17,976 nt of DNA. It comes from Oehlia diaphana (Eukaryota; Glomeromycota; Glomeromycetes; Glomerales; Glomeraceae). The notes below the pieces were generated by a model. The model did not search any database. It saw only the letters and a list, made by a program, of their open reading frames with translations, and was not told where the DNA came from. The stretch lies in contig QZLH01000036.1 in NCBI GenBank assembly GCA_003833135.1, positions 195,123 through 213,098 on the forward strand. Direction: 5' to 3'. The position numbers and the translations under genes were made by a program. Shown here one piece after another: positions 1-9,277 of this stretch (its first letter is position 1; the number at the start of each line of letters is the position of its first letter).

Positions 1-311
1 GAAAAATCAAGTGAATTTTATATTAATTAATTAAAATAAACAACATTATTATAATTAAAATTGTAAAATTTAGCGAAGTGTTTGAAAGATAAATATAATA
101 AATATAAATCATGTAACTTGACGATCAATTTTGCTGATCATTAAAAAATTCGAGTTTAACCCGGGTTATCCGGGTTAAGTTATAATCAGGTCGAGTCAAG
201 TTCGGGTTATACAGTTGATCGACCCGAACATTCGAGTCGAACTACATGAATGTTCGAGTCGAGTTCAAACATCCCTTAAACCCGACCTAACCCGACCCGT
301 ACGGAGCACTA
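1..311. mobile_element. Probable end of a hAT-like DNA transposon
   Basis: Between about 150 and 300 the sequence is richer in G+C than its surroundings and packed with CCCGA / CGGGT / TCGAGTC motifs in both orientations. It includes an inverted pair CGAACATTC (225-233) and GAATGTTCG (248-256). Read on the minus strand from 311 it starts TAGTGCTCCGTACGGG, which fits the YARNG start of hAT terminal inverted repeats, and hAT elements commonly carry this kind of subterminal repeat. The next 8 bases (312-319, CCACACAC) would be the target-site duplication. No partner end and no transposase reading frame are visible, so the rest of the element would lie before the window or be lost. Positions 1-150 are AT-rich and featureless. 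This is an inference from motifs only. Confidence 0.35.
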
Positions 312-333
312 CCACACACACATACTCTAGCCT

Positions 334-745
334 ACCATTTCGTGAATTCCAAAGTCTAATTTATCAGGCAATAATTGAAAAATGCTAATCGAGTAATCAT
401 TCTTAAAGAAAAAAAGAAATCACATTAATGACGTTCCTACAATAAAAGAAAATACACACCCCTTCTGCAACTTACCATTTCATCGAATTCCAAGTCCAGG
501 AGCCGTTCCTAAAAAAAAAAATAAAGAAAGGAATGTTAGTTACATTCCTACAGTAAAAAATACCAAATACCCCAACTTACATTTTTGAGTTCCAATCCGA
601 AATTCGAGTCCAAGAGCCGTCCCTAAAGAAAAAAAAAAGGAATGTTAATAACGTTCCAAAAACAAAATAAACACCAAATACCCAACTTACATTTCCAGTA
701 TTCCAATTTGAAATCCAAGTCCAGAAGCTGTACCTAAAGAAAAAT
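334..745. repeat. Degenerate tandem repeat, four copies
   Basis: A block anchored by TTACCATTTC / TTACATTT, then a GAATTCCAA-like core, then GTCCAGGAGCCGTNCCTAAA and a poly-A tract with GGAATGTTA, recurs with anchors near 334, 473, 579 and 687 (spacing about 139, 106 and 108). The copies differ at many positions. The first is the most diverged and lacks the GAGCCGT part. No open frame spans it. It is most likely an old intergenic satellite-like duplication. Confidence 0.6.
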
Positions 746-1629
746 AATTGCATCAAAAGAAAATTGTCCTGCTCTGTTTCGGATAAGAAAAATAATAACG
801 GGGTAAAAACCGTTTCGACTCTTCATTAAAAAAACGATATTTATGGTTTAAACAATTCGGTTTAGCGAAAAAAAAAAGTTTTTTAACTTCACTCTTTTCT
901 TTAGACTTCACTCTTTTTTTAGAACTTAAAAGAAAAAAAAAATAATAAATAACGATTTAAAAAACCGTTTTAATAAAAAAAAACAACGATTTGAAACCGT
1001 TAAAAAAATTGGTTTGATGTGATTGGGTACTTGAAAATAGAGTTACCGTTACAAAAAAATTTGTGTTCCCGTACTACTAATTTTAGAGACTGATCATGTT
1101 AGTATAACTTTTGCTTAAATCGCGATTTTTATTATGCAAACTGACTTTCATTTATAATTGAAAAATATAGCCCATGTCAAAATATACCCAAATCTAGCAA
1201 AAACTCATTTTTCATTTCTGGGGTAGTTTCCGTCCTTTTTACTGAAAAGGTCTCATATTTCTATTTAAAGTAATATAATCTTTTTAGATTGTTATAAGGT
1301 AATATAAGGTAGTAAATTAAATAATTTTTATTTATTTATATATTGTAAAAGTAGTCGATAACATTAATGTTTTTTTTTAAAAAAATATAAAAGGTAAATA
1401 CATATATAGGTCTTGCATTTGAAAATATACTATTACTGAATTTTTTTATTTTTTTTTCAATCTAAAAAGTATTCTAATACATTCTAATATAAGTAATTAA
1501 AATTGGAAATATTTAAATAATAAATGTGTATTTGCAATTTTTAATTATTTTTACTTCGCAAATATTAAATAATAAAAAATGTGTGTAATTTTTATTATTT
1601 TTGCTATCTTGCAAAGAAAATTAGAAATA
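746..1629. other. AT-rich intergenic stretch
   Basis: No gene is visible. About 785-1020 holds several loose copies of AACGATTT / AAACCGTT in both orientations, separated by A-runs, which suggests a decayed small inverted-repeat element. The remainder is T- and A-homopolymer-rich and matches a long 3' flank of the decayed gene that ends at 1630. Confidence 0.4.
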
Positions 1630-2348
1630 TTATATTTCTTCGTCCGACCAATACCAAGGGAAATCGTAAAATGTCATATCATGTGATTTTTCAGCGTCCA
1701 TTTCATCGCACAATCGGAAGCTCAGTGATCTTTCCATTTGGATAATTTTGTGTATCTGAATTTTTCTGACTCTTACGCCTCCTGCATGACGAATTTTTCT
1801 TTGTTTGACCCGTAACGTGTTTTGTTCCTCCTCCTTTTCTAGATCCTTGAATTATTCGGTAATAATTCTTTTTATAATCTCATTTGTTACATCAACTTCT
1901 ACCCCGAATACGATTATCTAAATTTGTATTTTTTATTCGTGTTCCTTTATTATTCGTTCCTCGGTGATTACCCATATTCTAAATACCTTTATTCTTTTTT
2001 ATTGTTCGTATCTGTGCGGTTACTGAAGATTCCAATTTTGTTATCGTCTAACCCTGCTCACATGACTGTGGGTTGTTGCTGCGCTCGCTGGGGAGAGGAA
2101 ATTTTTCAAGAAACTCAATAAAGTTTTTTCGTATTATACTAGCACTCCAGTCTAATAAAAAAAATACTAAATATATTGCTTGAGGTGGTCGTACTATTCG
2201 TTTGTCTGTTTCTGAAATAGCGTTATTATTTATTTGGTCTACTGGTACAGTTTTGAACGTCTTCGTATTAAAATCTTGAAATTCTTTCAGCGATTTTATC
2301 TTGTATATCTTCGTTAAAAACCTCGAAACTTGCTATGAATTTCTCCAT
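1630..2348 (-). pseudogene. Decayed protein gene, shifted frames and six stops
   Basis: Reading the minus strand down from 2130, one frame gives protein-like sequence to a stop at 1632-1630. In-frame stops interrupt it at 2043-2041, 2022-2020, 2001-1999, 1935-1933, 1920-1918 and 1854-1852. The last 73 codons (1851-1633) are open and look coding: a charged, Lys/Glu/Arg-rich probable helix that begins FKDLEKEEEQ and ends in the acidic, aromatic FYDFPWYWSDEEI. Upstream, a second frame is open for 94 codons (2332-2051). In a third frame an ATG at 2348 opens 26 codons starting MEKFIASFEVFNEDI. The simplest reading is one ancestral gene with at least two frameshifts. I do not recognise the family and see no catalytic motif. 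Alternatives are a multi-intron gene or a fragment of a repeated gene family. The composition (about 40% GC in 1640-1830) is unlike the surrounding non-coding DNA. Confidence 0.55.
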
Positions 2349-2480
2349 AAAGTTATCTTCCCTCGATAAAACTATATTTTTTTGACATTTTGTATAATAG
2401 TTTGTGTTTTACTTAATTAAGTTTTGTTATTTGACTGTACAAAATTATTAAAGAAATTTTGAATAAATTTTTAAAAGAAT

Positions 2481-3464
2481 TCAGTAATAGTAATTGTAAT
2501 TGTTATTACAATTGATGTTATAATTATTATAACTGTAATTGTGAATATTAAGAGTTTTAATTCCGAATTCTTTCATAATTCGTTCATCGCGTTCTTTTTC
2601 CTCGGCAAGTATCATATCAAGTTCTGTAACTTCAGCCTTACTATTTAAAGCAGCTTCGGCTTCAGCTATCATACCTGATATTTTACTATTAAGTCTTTTT
2701 AGGATAATGTCTTCATCATCATCGACATCATTATCAGATGTATTATTGAAATTATTATTAATTTTTGATGATGATTTGCGACGTATAATTCTACGGCCAC
2801 GACGAACACGGAATCGTCTTCGTCGTGAAGTTGAATTTGTCGGTGAATGTGTTGGTGTTGATTTAGTAATTGGATAATATTGTTGCGAAGGTGAAGTAGA
2901 AATTGTAAGCGAAGGTTTAGTTTCAGTCTGAGTAGTTGGATAATCATGTTGCGGAGGTGATATAGAAATTGTAAATGAAGGTTTAGTTTCAGACTGAGTA
3001 GTTGGATAATCGTGTTGTGAGGGTGATGTAGAAATTGTAAATGAAGGTTTAGTTTCAGACTGAGTAGTTGGATAATCGTGTTGTGAGGGTAATGTAGAAA
3101 TTGTAAAAGAAGGTTTAGTTTCAGTCTGAGTAGTTGGATAATCTTGTTGTGAGGGTAATGTAGAAATTGTAAGAGAAGGATTAGTTTCAGTAGAATTATC
3201 GTAAGGTTCTTCATCTTCAACAGTTTCTACATTTTCATCGCAAGTAGAAACATCTTTTTTCTTATGATCATAAACATTTTCATCATTATCATCATCGATA
3301 TCATCGTAACCATAATTTTGTCCTCCAGTGTTTTCAGTTAATATATCTATAGCTTCAGTGGCAAAAGCGGAAGTATAGGTAGCAAGTTCAACAACTTTAT
3401 ATATAAAGTTTGCGACAATTCCAGGACGAGAAATTTCTTCTTGTTGTTTTAAAATTAACTGCAT
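2481..3464 (-). CDS. Low-complexity 22-residue-repeat protein, unknown function
   Basis: A 327-residue open frame from the ATG at 3464. I do not recognise a family. Residues 1-45 form a normal-complexity, probably helical head (IVANFIYKVVELATYTSAF). Residues 52-88 are acidic (DDIDDDNDEN). Residues about 90-200 are five repeats of 22 residues built around PSFTISTLPSQHDYPTTQSE, rich in Ser/Thr/Pro/Gln and likely disordered. Residues 214-230 (RRRRFRVRRGRRIIRRK) are strongly basic and could be a nuclear-localisation or nucleic-acid-binding patch. Residues 253-300 look like a charged amphipathic helix or coiled coil, and 306-327 are an Asn/Tyr-rich tail. There is no signal peptide or membrane segment. 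The distinct head and coil favour a real gene over a chance frame. The start is plausible because the A-rich leader and TATATATA sequence lie just upstream (about 3505-3520), although a short 5' exon cannot be excluded. Confidence 0.6.
   Translation of the reverse strand: MQLILKQQEEISRPGIVANFIYKVVELATYTSAFATEAIDILTENTGGQNYGYDDIDDDNDENVYDHKKKDVSTCDENVETVEDEEPYDNSTETNPSLTISTLPSQQDYPTTQTETKPSFTISTLPSQHDYPTTQSETKPSFTISTSPSQHDYPTTQSETKPSFTISISPPQHDYPTTQTETKPSLTISTSPSQQYYPITKSTPTHSPTNSTSRRRRFRVRRGRRIIRRKSSSKINNNFNNTSDNDVDDDEDIILKRLNSKISGMIAEAEAALNSKAEVTELDMILAEEKERDERIMKEFGIKTLNIHNYSYNNYNINCNNNYNYYY
2870..3199 (-). repeat. Five 66-bp coding tandem repeats
   Basis: The + strand anchor TTGGATAAT recurs at 2870, 2936, 3002, 3068 and 3134, an exact 66-bp step. 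The three middle units differ by only a few bases. The unit length is a multiple of three, so copy-number change keeps the reading frame of the host protein. For the same reason another frame also stays open across the array. Confidence 0.9.
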
Positions 3465-5336
3465 TTTGTATTGATATTTTTTTAAAAAAATTTGAGTATA
3501 AAGTAATATATATATATAGGGTTTATTGGAAGAAATATATAGTAAAGAGCAATTTTTGTTGCTCCGTGCAGATATTTTTTTATTATATATTTTGCGTGTA
3601 CGAGAGTAACTGGTATTGGTAAAAAAAAAAGAAAAAATAATTTTTTTTTGCGTATTTTTAAAATTTTACATGTATGAATGTATGTATATATATATAATTT
3701 TTTTTATACATATATTTGATAACTCAAAGGATGACTCAATATTTTTAAGTGGCTCAAACTTGTGATTTTTTAATAGAAAAATGTTACACTTTGATCCGAT
3801 GATAAATTTCGCGATAAAACCATACAATTATCACACATCAAACACCTGATGAAAAAGATCGGGACTAAATAATGAGTAATATGAGTAATAATAATTAATA
3901 ACTTATATTTAGATAATTAAATAATATTTATTTGTAATAATGTGATATAAAATATATATAATAAAATTTACATATAAGTAATATATAATATAACAAGTGT
4001 TGAAGAATTTATATATTTTTTTTAAATGTTTTTAATAGAAAGTTTTATAAACATTTCTTGATATTTTCTTTTTTGTAAATTTCAGGTTAAAGGTTAAAGA
4101 ACGAAATGCAAAAATACATGATACATTTCACAATAGATGTTGTCCTACCATCAAAGTTTTTTTTGATAGATGTATAATAGAATAAGCATAATACGCATAA
4201 TACAATATGAGTCAACTTGTAGTATCACCAAATTTCAGATTTTTTGATTGATAAAATCATTGATCATCAACAATCAATGAATGTATATTTTATTTAGATT
4301 GAGTAAATTTACAAACAACTTCATATAAAATACTACTTAATGATTAATCAATTGTCCTTATTAATATAATCATACACGATAATCAAAATTTTGCACTTTA
4401 ATATTATACAACTCACTTCATCTTTAAAATCAAAACAATTCATCATCATAAGTTTTCGCAAAATTAATTTTTTAATTAACCCTTTTCTTTTTCATGATAT
4501 ATTATTTATGAGGGTAAAATACCTTGGTTATTAAAGTAATAACAAATTAATAATTTCTTAATAAATAAAATTTTAAATGTTAATATTTTATAATTTAGGA
4601 GGTAATATTATTGAACTACATTCAATTCCATAATCATCAATTAAAAATAATTTTGATAAATAAACTGACTTCCGAAAATTGTATAAAAATCAAAAAAAAA
4701 CTAATTTGATATTTTTTAATTAATTCAAATAATAATATTTGTCCTAAAGTTATTGTATTTATAAGTGTTTGAACAATTATATATATTTGATGATAATAAT
4801 GATTTAAATAAAGATGAATAAATTTTATTTACTAATATTTTCTTAAGATTTTGACGTTGAGTGCCATTGATATATTACTAAAAAATTTCAAATTTTCTAA
4901 TATTATGAATAAAATTTGTATTCTGTAAAATTAATTCAAGAGTATTATTGATAAATTCGTTACAAAAAATCATTGTGTCCTCAATTTTGAGGGTATGTAA
5001 ATTTACTTCATTTTCTTAATAGTGGTACATATATATATTTGACCTATCAATATGATAATCTAGTGAATGTAATTTTAACCAAAACTCAACAGATAAAATA
5101 AAATTATATGTATTTAAATATTTTAAAAAACTAGGATAATTGAATAATGTATTTGAAGGTTAATAATTTTATATTATTTTAATATCAAGTAAATATCATG
5201 ATAATTTAAGTAAATATTAATAACACGATATTTTGATTTTCCCATAATAACGGAATCGTTAAACGACACCATAATCTGTTAACTAAAATGCATGAATGAA
5301 ATATTTTATAATTTTATATGTTAAAAGGGGAAGTAT
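3465..5336. other. AT-rich intergenic stretch
   Basis: No supported gene. It contains a TATA/TATG microsatellite-like run at about 3660-3715 and many poly-A/T tracts. A short perfect inverted repeat, CCTCAA-TT-TTGAGG, lies at 4979-4992. The part next to 3465 is the presumed promoter of the repeat-protein gene. Open frames here are short and AT-driven. Confidence 0.5.
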
Positions 5337-5426
5337 ATAATAGTTATTGGGTAGGGGGGTTAAAATATCATCCGAACTGCTTCGCAGTTCGGTGATATTT
5401 CAACCCCCCTACCCAATAACTATTAT
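5337..5426. repeat. Near-perfect 43-bp-arm hairpin (fold-back repeat)
   Basis: The left arm 5337-5380 and right arm 5384-5426 are reverse complements except for one substitution and one extra base in the left arm. They flank a 3-base loop (TTC, 5381-5383). The arms include GGGTAGGGGGG / CCCCCCTACCC and GAACTGC-TTC-GCAGTTC. The GC content is well above the flanks. The form fits a miniature fold-back transposon or a hairpin-RNA locus. To its right, to about 5600, the DNA keeps a less AT-rich character and ends near CACGTGAC (5587-5594), so the repeat family may extend that far. Confidence 0.85.
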
Positions 5427-6587
5427 TTATTACGTCAGATCTTGAGTAAATTATATTCATTTTTGGAGTGATGATTCCGATATTGTCGCACAATGCGTCA
5501 AAATTTAATATTGTTATGAAGTCGCAGTAACTATTCAATGCATAAATATTCGTTGATTTGGATTGTGTCACGCAATAATATATATCACGTGACTTTTACA
5601 CTTCGATTTTATTTTGGTTACTATTACCTTTAATATTACTATTATTCGAAACTTATTGTTATTATAAACTGTATGTAAAGAATCTTTATAATACAATTGA
5701 CTAATCTTAATTTGTTTTGAGTGCAACTATTTAACTACACAAATTTATAACCTTGCTACCCTATACAAAGCTAAACTAATACATAACTGTCCCATTCTTT
5801 GTAACTCAACGAGCTTTATTACGACTGTAAATGGTCAATTATGGTTAAAAAATGTTTATTATAATTCGAATGTCATGATTTTATTAGAAATTAACAAGTT
5901 CAAAATAAATCAATTTAATATATTTTACATTTTATAGTCCTTTAATCATGAACTCTTGTTTAAGATAAATGATAGTAAAATAATTTGAAAATTACGCTTT
6001 GTTAAAATAAAATTTACATATTTTACATTTATATATTTGATATTCTTACTTTCTTATATTATACGCTTTATTAAACATACTCTTCATACTCTGAATTTAT
6101 TAAATTATACGTTTTATGACTTTTATCACTGAAGATGATTTATATTTACGTTACTTAATTTCTTAAGTTTAATATTTTAAATAATTCGTTTATTATACTC
6201 TTAAAGTTTTACATATCATTAAAAATATTTTACCGATAAGTTAATCAATTTTTTAATATCATAAGAAGTCACTGATATAAATGTATACAAATATATATGT
6301 AGTGTATTTATGTATACCCCTTATACTTCCTCAAACTATTAAATTATCACTTTCGCAAAAATTTATAATTAGCCCATCTTCCTCTGACACCCCTTTCCAT
6401 TCTAGCAGTCAAAGCTTTCTTAGTAACAAAAATTCGCGTCATTATGTTTTTATCTACCATTATTATTATTTGTTGCAACGCCAGTACTTCAATTAGAAGT
6501 TATTTATCAAGGAACATTTCAAGCAATTTGAGAAACTATCTAATAACTCAGGAAATACGAGAAGTTTTAAATGTAATGTATATGTAC
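5427..6587. other. AT-rich intergenic stretch
   Basis: No gene seen. The first 170 bases may belong to the same mobile repeat as the adjacent hairpin, and contain GTCACGCAATAATATATATC followed by CACGTGAC. The remainder is AT-rich with short chance frames only. Confidence 0.4.
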
Positions 6588-6650
6588 TAGGGATGGGAAA
6601 GGTTCGTCGGTTCCATTTCGGTTCCTCCATCGGTTCCTCATCGGTTCCAA
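6588..6650. mobile_element. hAT-like transposon end (solo, degraded)
   Basis: TAGGGATGGGAAA at 6588 fits the YARNG start of hAT terminal repeats and is followed by four CGGTTCC copies within about 45 bases, a typical subterminal arrangement. The matching opposite end (TTTCCCATCCCTA) does not appear in the following sequence, so this is either a solo end or the edge of a decayed element. The base composition differs clearly from the flanks. Confidence 0.4.
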
Positions 6651-7813
6651 TTAAGAAAAATATGAGCTGGGTGCGTCAAATTCAAGACATAAATAAAGCA
6701 TGTGATGACGATCAAATGGAGAAAATTTGATTGGTCTTCAAACAATAGTTCGTCATATATTTAATATCAATCCATGATAATATAGAATGAGTATGATATA
6801 CTAGGCTATGATGTCGTATAGTATAGTGCAGTATAGTGAGTATGATGCTAACTATACATGGTATGATAAAAATTTTATTATAAAAAAAAAAAACATTTAT
6901 AAATTTATTATTTTTTTATTTTTAAAGTGTAGACAATGACGGGAGCCATACAAGTTTGTGAGCTGAGTCCTCCTTACAAAAGGAAACTACTACGCTAACA
7001 CTGTACCTATATAAACCTAACCCCCTCTAAGAGGGGATCGTACTGCCTATTATTGAAAACTACAACACTAGGCATTACCAGCATTGTATGCGAACTGAAG
7101 AGAAACAATGAATACGTTTGAAAGCTAATCTTATATCAGTTAATGTTAACGTTAATTGTTAACGTTTAGTATTTCATATCAAAATGGAATGAAATGAACC
7201 TAACATAACCAGGCCACCACCCACTTGGTCAAACAATATTTATATAATATTATTTTGCTGAAAAATGTAGGATAGGGAAATTTTACGAATTAACACTGGT
7301 CTTAGTATTTTTAGTATAATTTTTATTGTAAAATTAATGAAAATTAATAATTAGACTTTGCATTGTATCTTGTGTTAAGACGATCAGAAAATTTACATTC
7401 GAATCTCATGACAGATACGGGGTGGCTGATATTTCCAATAATTATAATATATTAATTCTTTATCTTTTTTTTTTGTGTATTTTATGTTTCGATTTGCAAT
7501 TCACAGAATACACCAGTTCGAAAATAGTGACAATAGGAACATTAGTAATTAATTATTATTAATATGTAAGAAAATTTAAAACTTCAAATAAGTTCAATTT
7601 TTTGCAAATTTAAAAATATAAAAAATAAAGAAAAAAAAAAAAATAAATAAAATAAGAAATCTAAAAATCATTCATATTAATCTTAACATTTTAATAAATA
7701 ATACTGCCAATAATCAGAGGTTTCATTATTCAAATCTCGATCATTTAAAATAATAAACATAAGAATATCATTAAATACCTAAATAAAGCTTATTTTTCAA
7801 ATTAATTAAAAAG
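6651..7813. other. Intergenic stretch with a GC-richer island
   Basis: No gene seen. About 6790-6870 is an imprecise TATAG/TATGA repeat. About 6930-7090 is less AT-rich and contains TATATAAACC, a palindrome CCCCTCT-A-AGAGGGG (7022-7036) and an inverted pair TGCCTA / TAGGCA (7044-7074). It may be a fragment of a retroelement promoter, but no terminal repeats could be paired. A GTTAACGTT-type palindromic run lies near 7145-7167. The last 150 bases are the 3' flank of the F-box gene. Confidence 0.4.
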
Positions 7814-9277
7814 TTAATTAAAATCATAGTACTCCTCCTCTTCTTCGTTTTCTTTCTCCTCACTTTTAGTTATAAATTCAATTATGCCTAAATCTTCATA
7901 CTTTTCTATTATTTCTAAAATTTCAAAACTATAACCATAAAAAATTTCCATATCATCAATAATTATAAACGAAAGTAATTTTTTTGGTGTTCTTCTTTCC
8001 CAGCTTATAAAGAATGATTCCAAATCATCAGGAGATGCATCTGAATTTGTAATAATATGATGTATTTTTAATTCACAAAAATTACTTTGTGAATATTTTG
8101 CAACAGTTTCTAATACTTCTTTTTCAGATAAATAATCTCTACCACACCAAATTTTAATACTTTCTAAGTATTGACAACTAATAAGTATAGTTTTTAGTAC
8201 CTCTAGCTCACCATTTTTAAATATTATGAAAAGACTTTTAAGGTTTGGACAAAATTTAGCAATAGATAACCTTAAAGCTTTGTTACTTCCACCTATATAA
8301 AACTTTTTAAGGTTCTTTCCATTAATTTCTAAAAATTTCATTAAATACTCAGGTTTTGGACATTCATAAGGAATTTTTAAAATTTGTAATTTTGAAAAAT
8401 TAACATATTGTAACTTTTTAAAATCTTCAAATACACCATCAAAGGATGAGATTATTAATTCTTGTAAATTTGGGAATGAACTAACAAATGAGAATGAATT
8501 ACTATCATCACTATAAAGTTTTAATTTTGTTATTGTATGAGAATGCTTTGTTAAAGTAGGTATAATATCTGCCCAACTTCCATTAAAAGCTGATAAATTT
8601 AAATTTTTTAAATTATTCTGTGAAGAAATTAATTCTTTTAACTCGTTTGTAGCACTATCATAAAAATCTATAGAAATAGATTGTAAATTATGACATATTT
8701 GTGATAATTGATGAAAAAAATCTGAAGAAAGATCTGAACTACAACATAATTCTAAAAGATCTCTTGCTCCAGGAAAATTAGGGAAAGAAACATTAAGATT
8801 ATAATAAAAAGTATGATGATAAGTCAATTTTTTCAATGAAGAAATTTGGCTTGCAAACATTTTGATAATTTCATTTGCAACTAAACTATTTTTATATTTT
8901 GAATCTAATGATGGCCTATTTTTGAGGACACTATCAATCATCCTATTAATCTCATAAATTGAAAGAGTTTTACAAAATGATGCATAATTAAATAACAATG
9001 GTTTTGAAGTGGGTGGTGAAATGAAAATTTTATTATCATGCAAGAGCTTTTTTGATTCATTAGGAAGACAAGCAATTAATGTACTAAGAATTGACGATTC
9101 TATTTTGAATGAATGTTTATAATCAAATTTGATATTCAAAGTATTCCTCCATAAAATTCTAACAGAAAGTTCACACCAAAGATGATTGACTAACAGACAT
9201 GAGTGTAGAGTGAATCTATCTAACTCTAAATATTCAAAAATTTCATTTAAACAATCAGCTGGAAGTCGATATGCCAT
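7814..9277 (-). CDS. F-box protein with leucine-rich-repeat-like region
   Basis: A single-exon gene of 487 residues. Residues about 4-45 (LPADCLNEIFEYL, then LHSCLLVNHLWCELSVRILW) match the F-box pattern: LP.(D/E)(C/I)L..IF.YL, then a LL.VN..WC......LW block. F-boxes bind Skp1 in SCF ubiquitin ligases. Residues about 195-380 contain irregular leucine-rich segments (NLKNLNLSAF, FPNLQELIIS, KLQILKIP, NLKKFYIGG, CPNLKSLFI, YLESIKIW), which would form the substrate-binding face. The C-terminus is very acidic (about 473-482). The start is the only ATG that includes the F-box, and the 5' flank is a poly-T/A leader. The target is unknown. Large F-box/LRR families are usual in Glomeromycotina, and this looks like an ordinary intact member. 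Confidence 0.88.
   Translation of the reverse strand: MAYRLPADCLNEIFEYLELDRFTLHSCLLVNHLWCELSVRILWRNTLNIKFDYKHSFKIESSILSTLIACLPNESKKLLHDNKIFISPPTSKPLLFNYASFCKTLSIYEINRMIDSVLKNRPSLDSKYKNSLVANEIIKMFASQISSLKKLTYHHTFYYNLNVSFPNFPGARDLLELCCSSDLSSDFFHQLSQICHNLQSISIDFYDSATNELKELISSQNNLKNLNLSAFNGSWADIIPTLTKHSHTITKLKLYSDDSNSFSFVSSFPNLQELIISSFDGVFEDFKKLQYVNFSKLQILKIPYECPKPEYLMKFLEINGKNLKKFYIGGSNKALRLSIAKFCPNLKSLFIIFKNGELEVLKTILISCQYLESIKIWCGRDYLSEKEVLETVAKYSQSNFCELKIHHIITNSDASPDDLESFFISWERRTPKKLLSFIIIDDMEIFYGYSFEILEIIEKYEDLGIIEFITKSEEKENEEEEEYYDFN

Noticed and set aside
1924..2121. 65-residue plus-strand open frame
   Set aside because: It is antisense to the decayed minus-strand gene and hydrophobic from T-rich codons.
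2699..3220. 173-residue open frame on the minus strand
   Set aside because: It is another frame of the 66-bp tandem array, which stays open because the unit is a multiple of three. The product is a Leu/Gln-rich periodic shadow.
5368..5571. 67-residue minus-strand open frame
   Set aside because: It ends inside the hairpin repeat and looks like a chance frame of a repeat element.
6281..6496. 71-residue plus-strand open frame
   Set aside because: Short and AT-driven, with no recognisable domain and no supporting context.
6930..7090. 5S rRNA, tRNA or SINE in the GC-richer island
   Set aside because: No 5S sequence, no A/B-box pair and no cloverleaf could be found.
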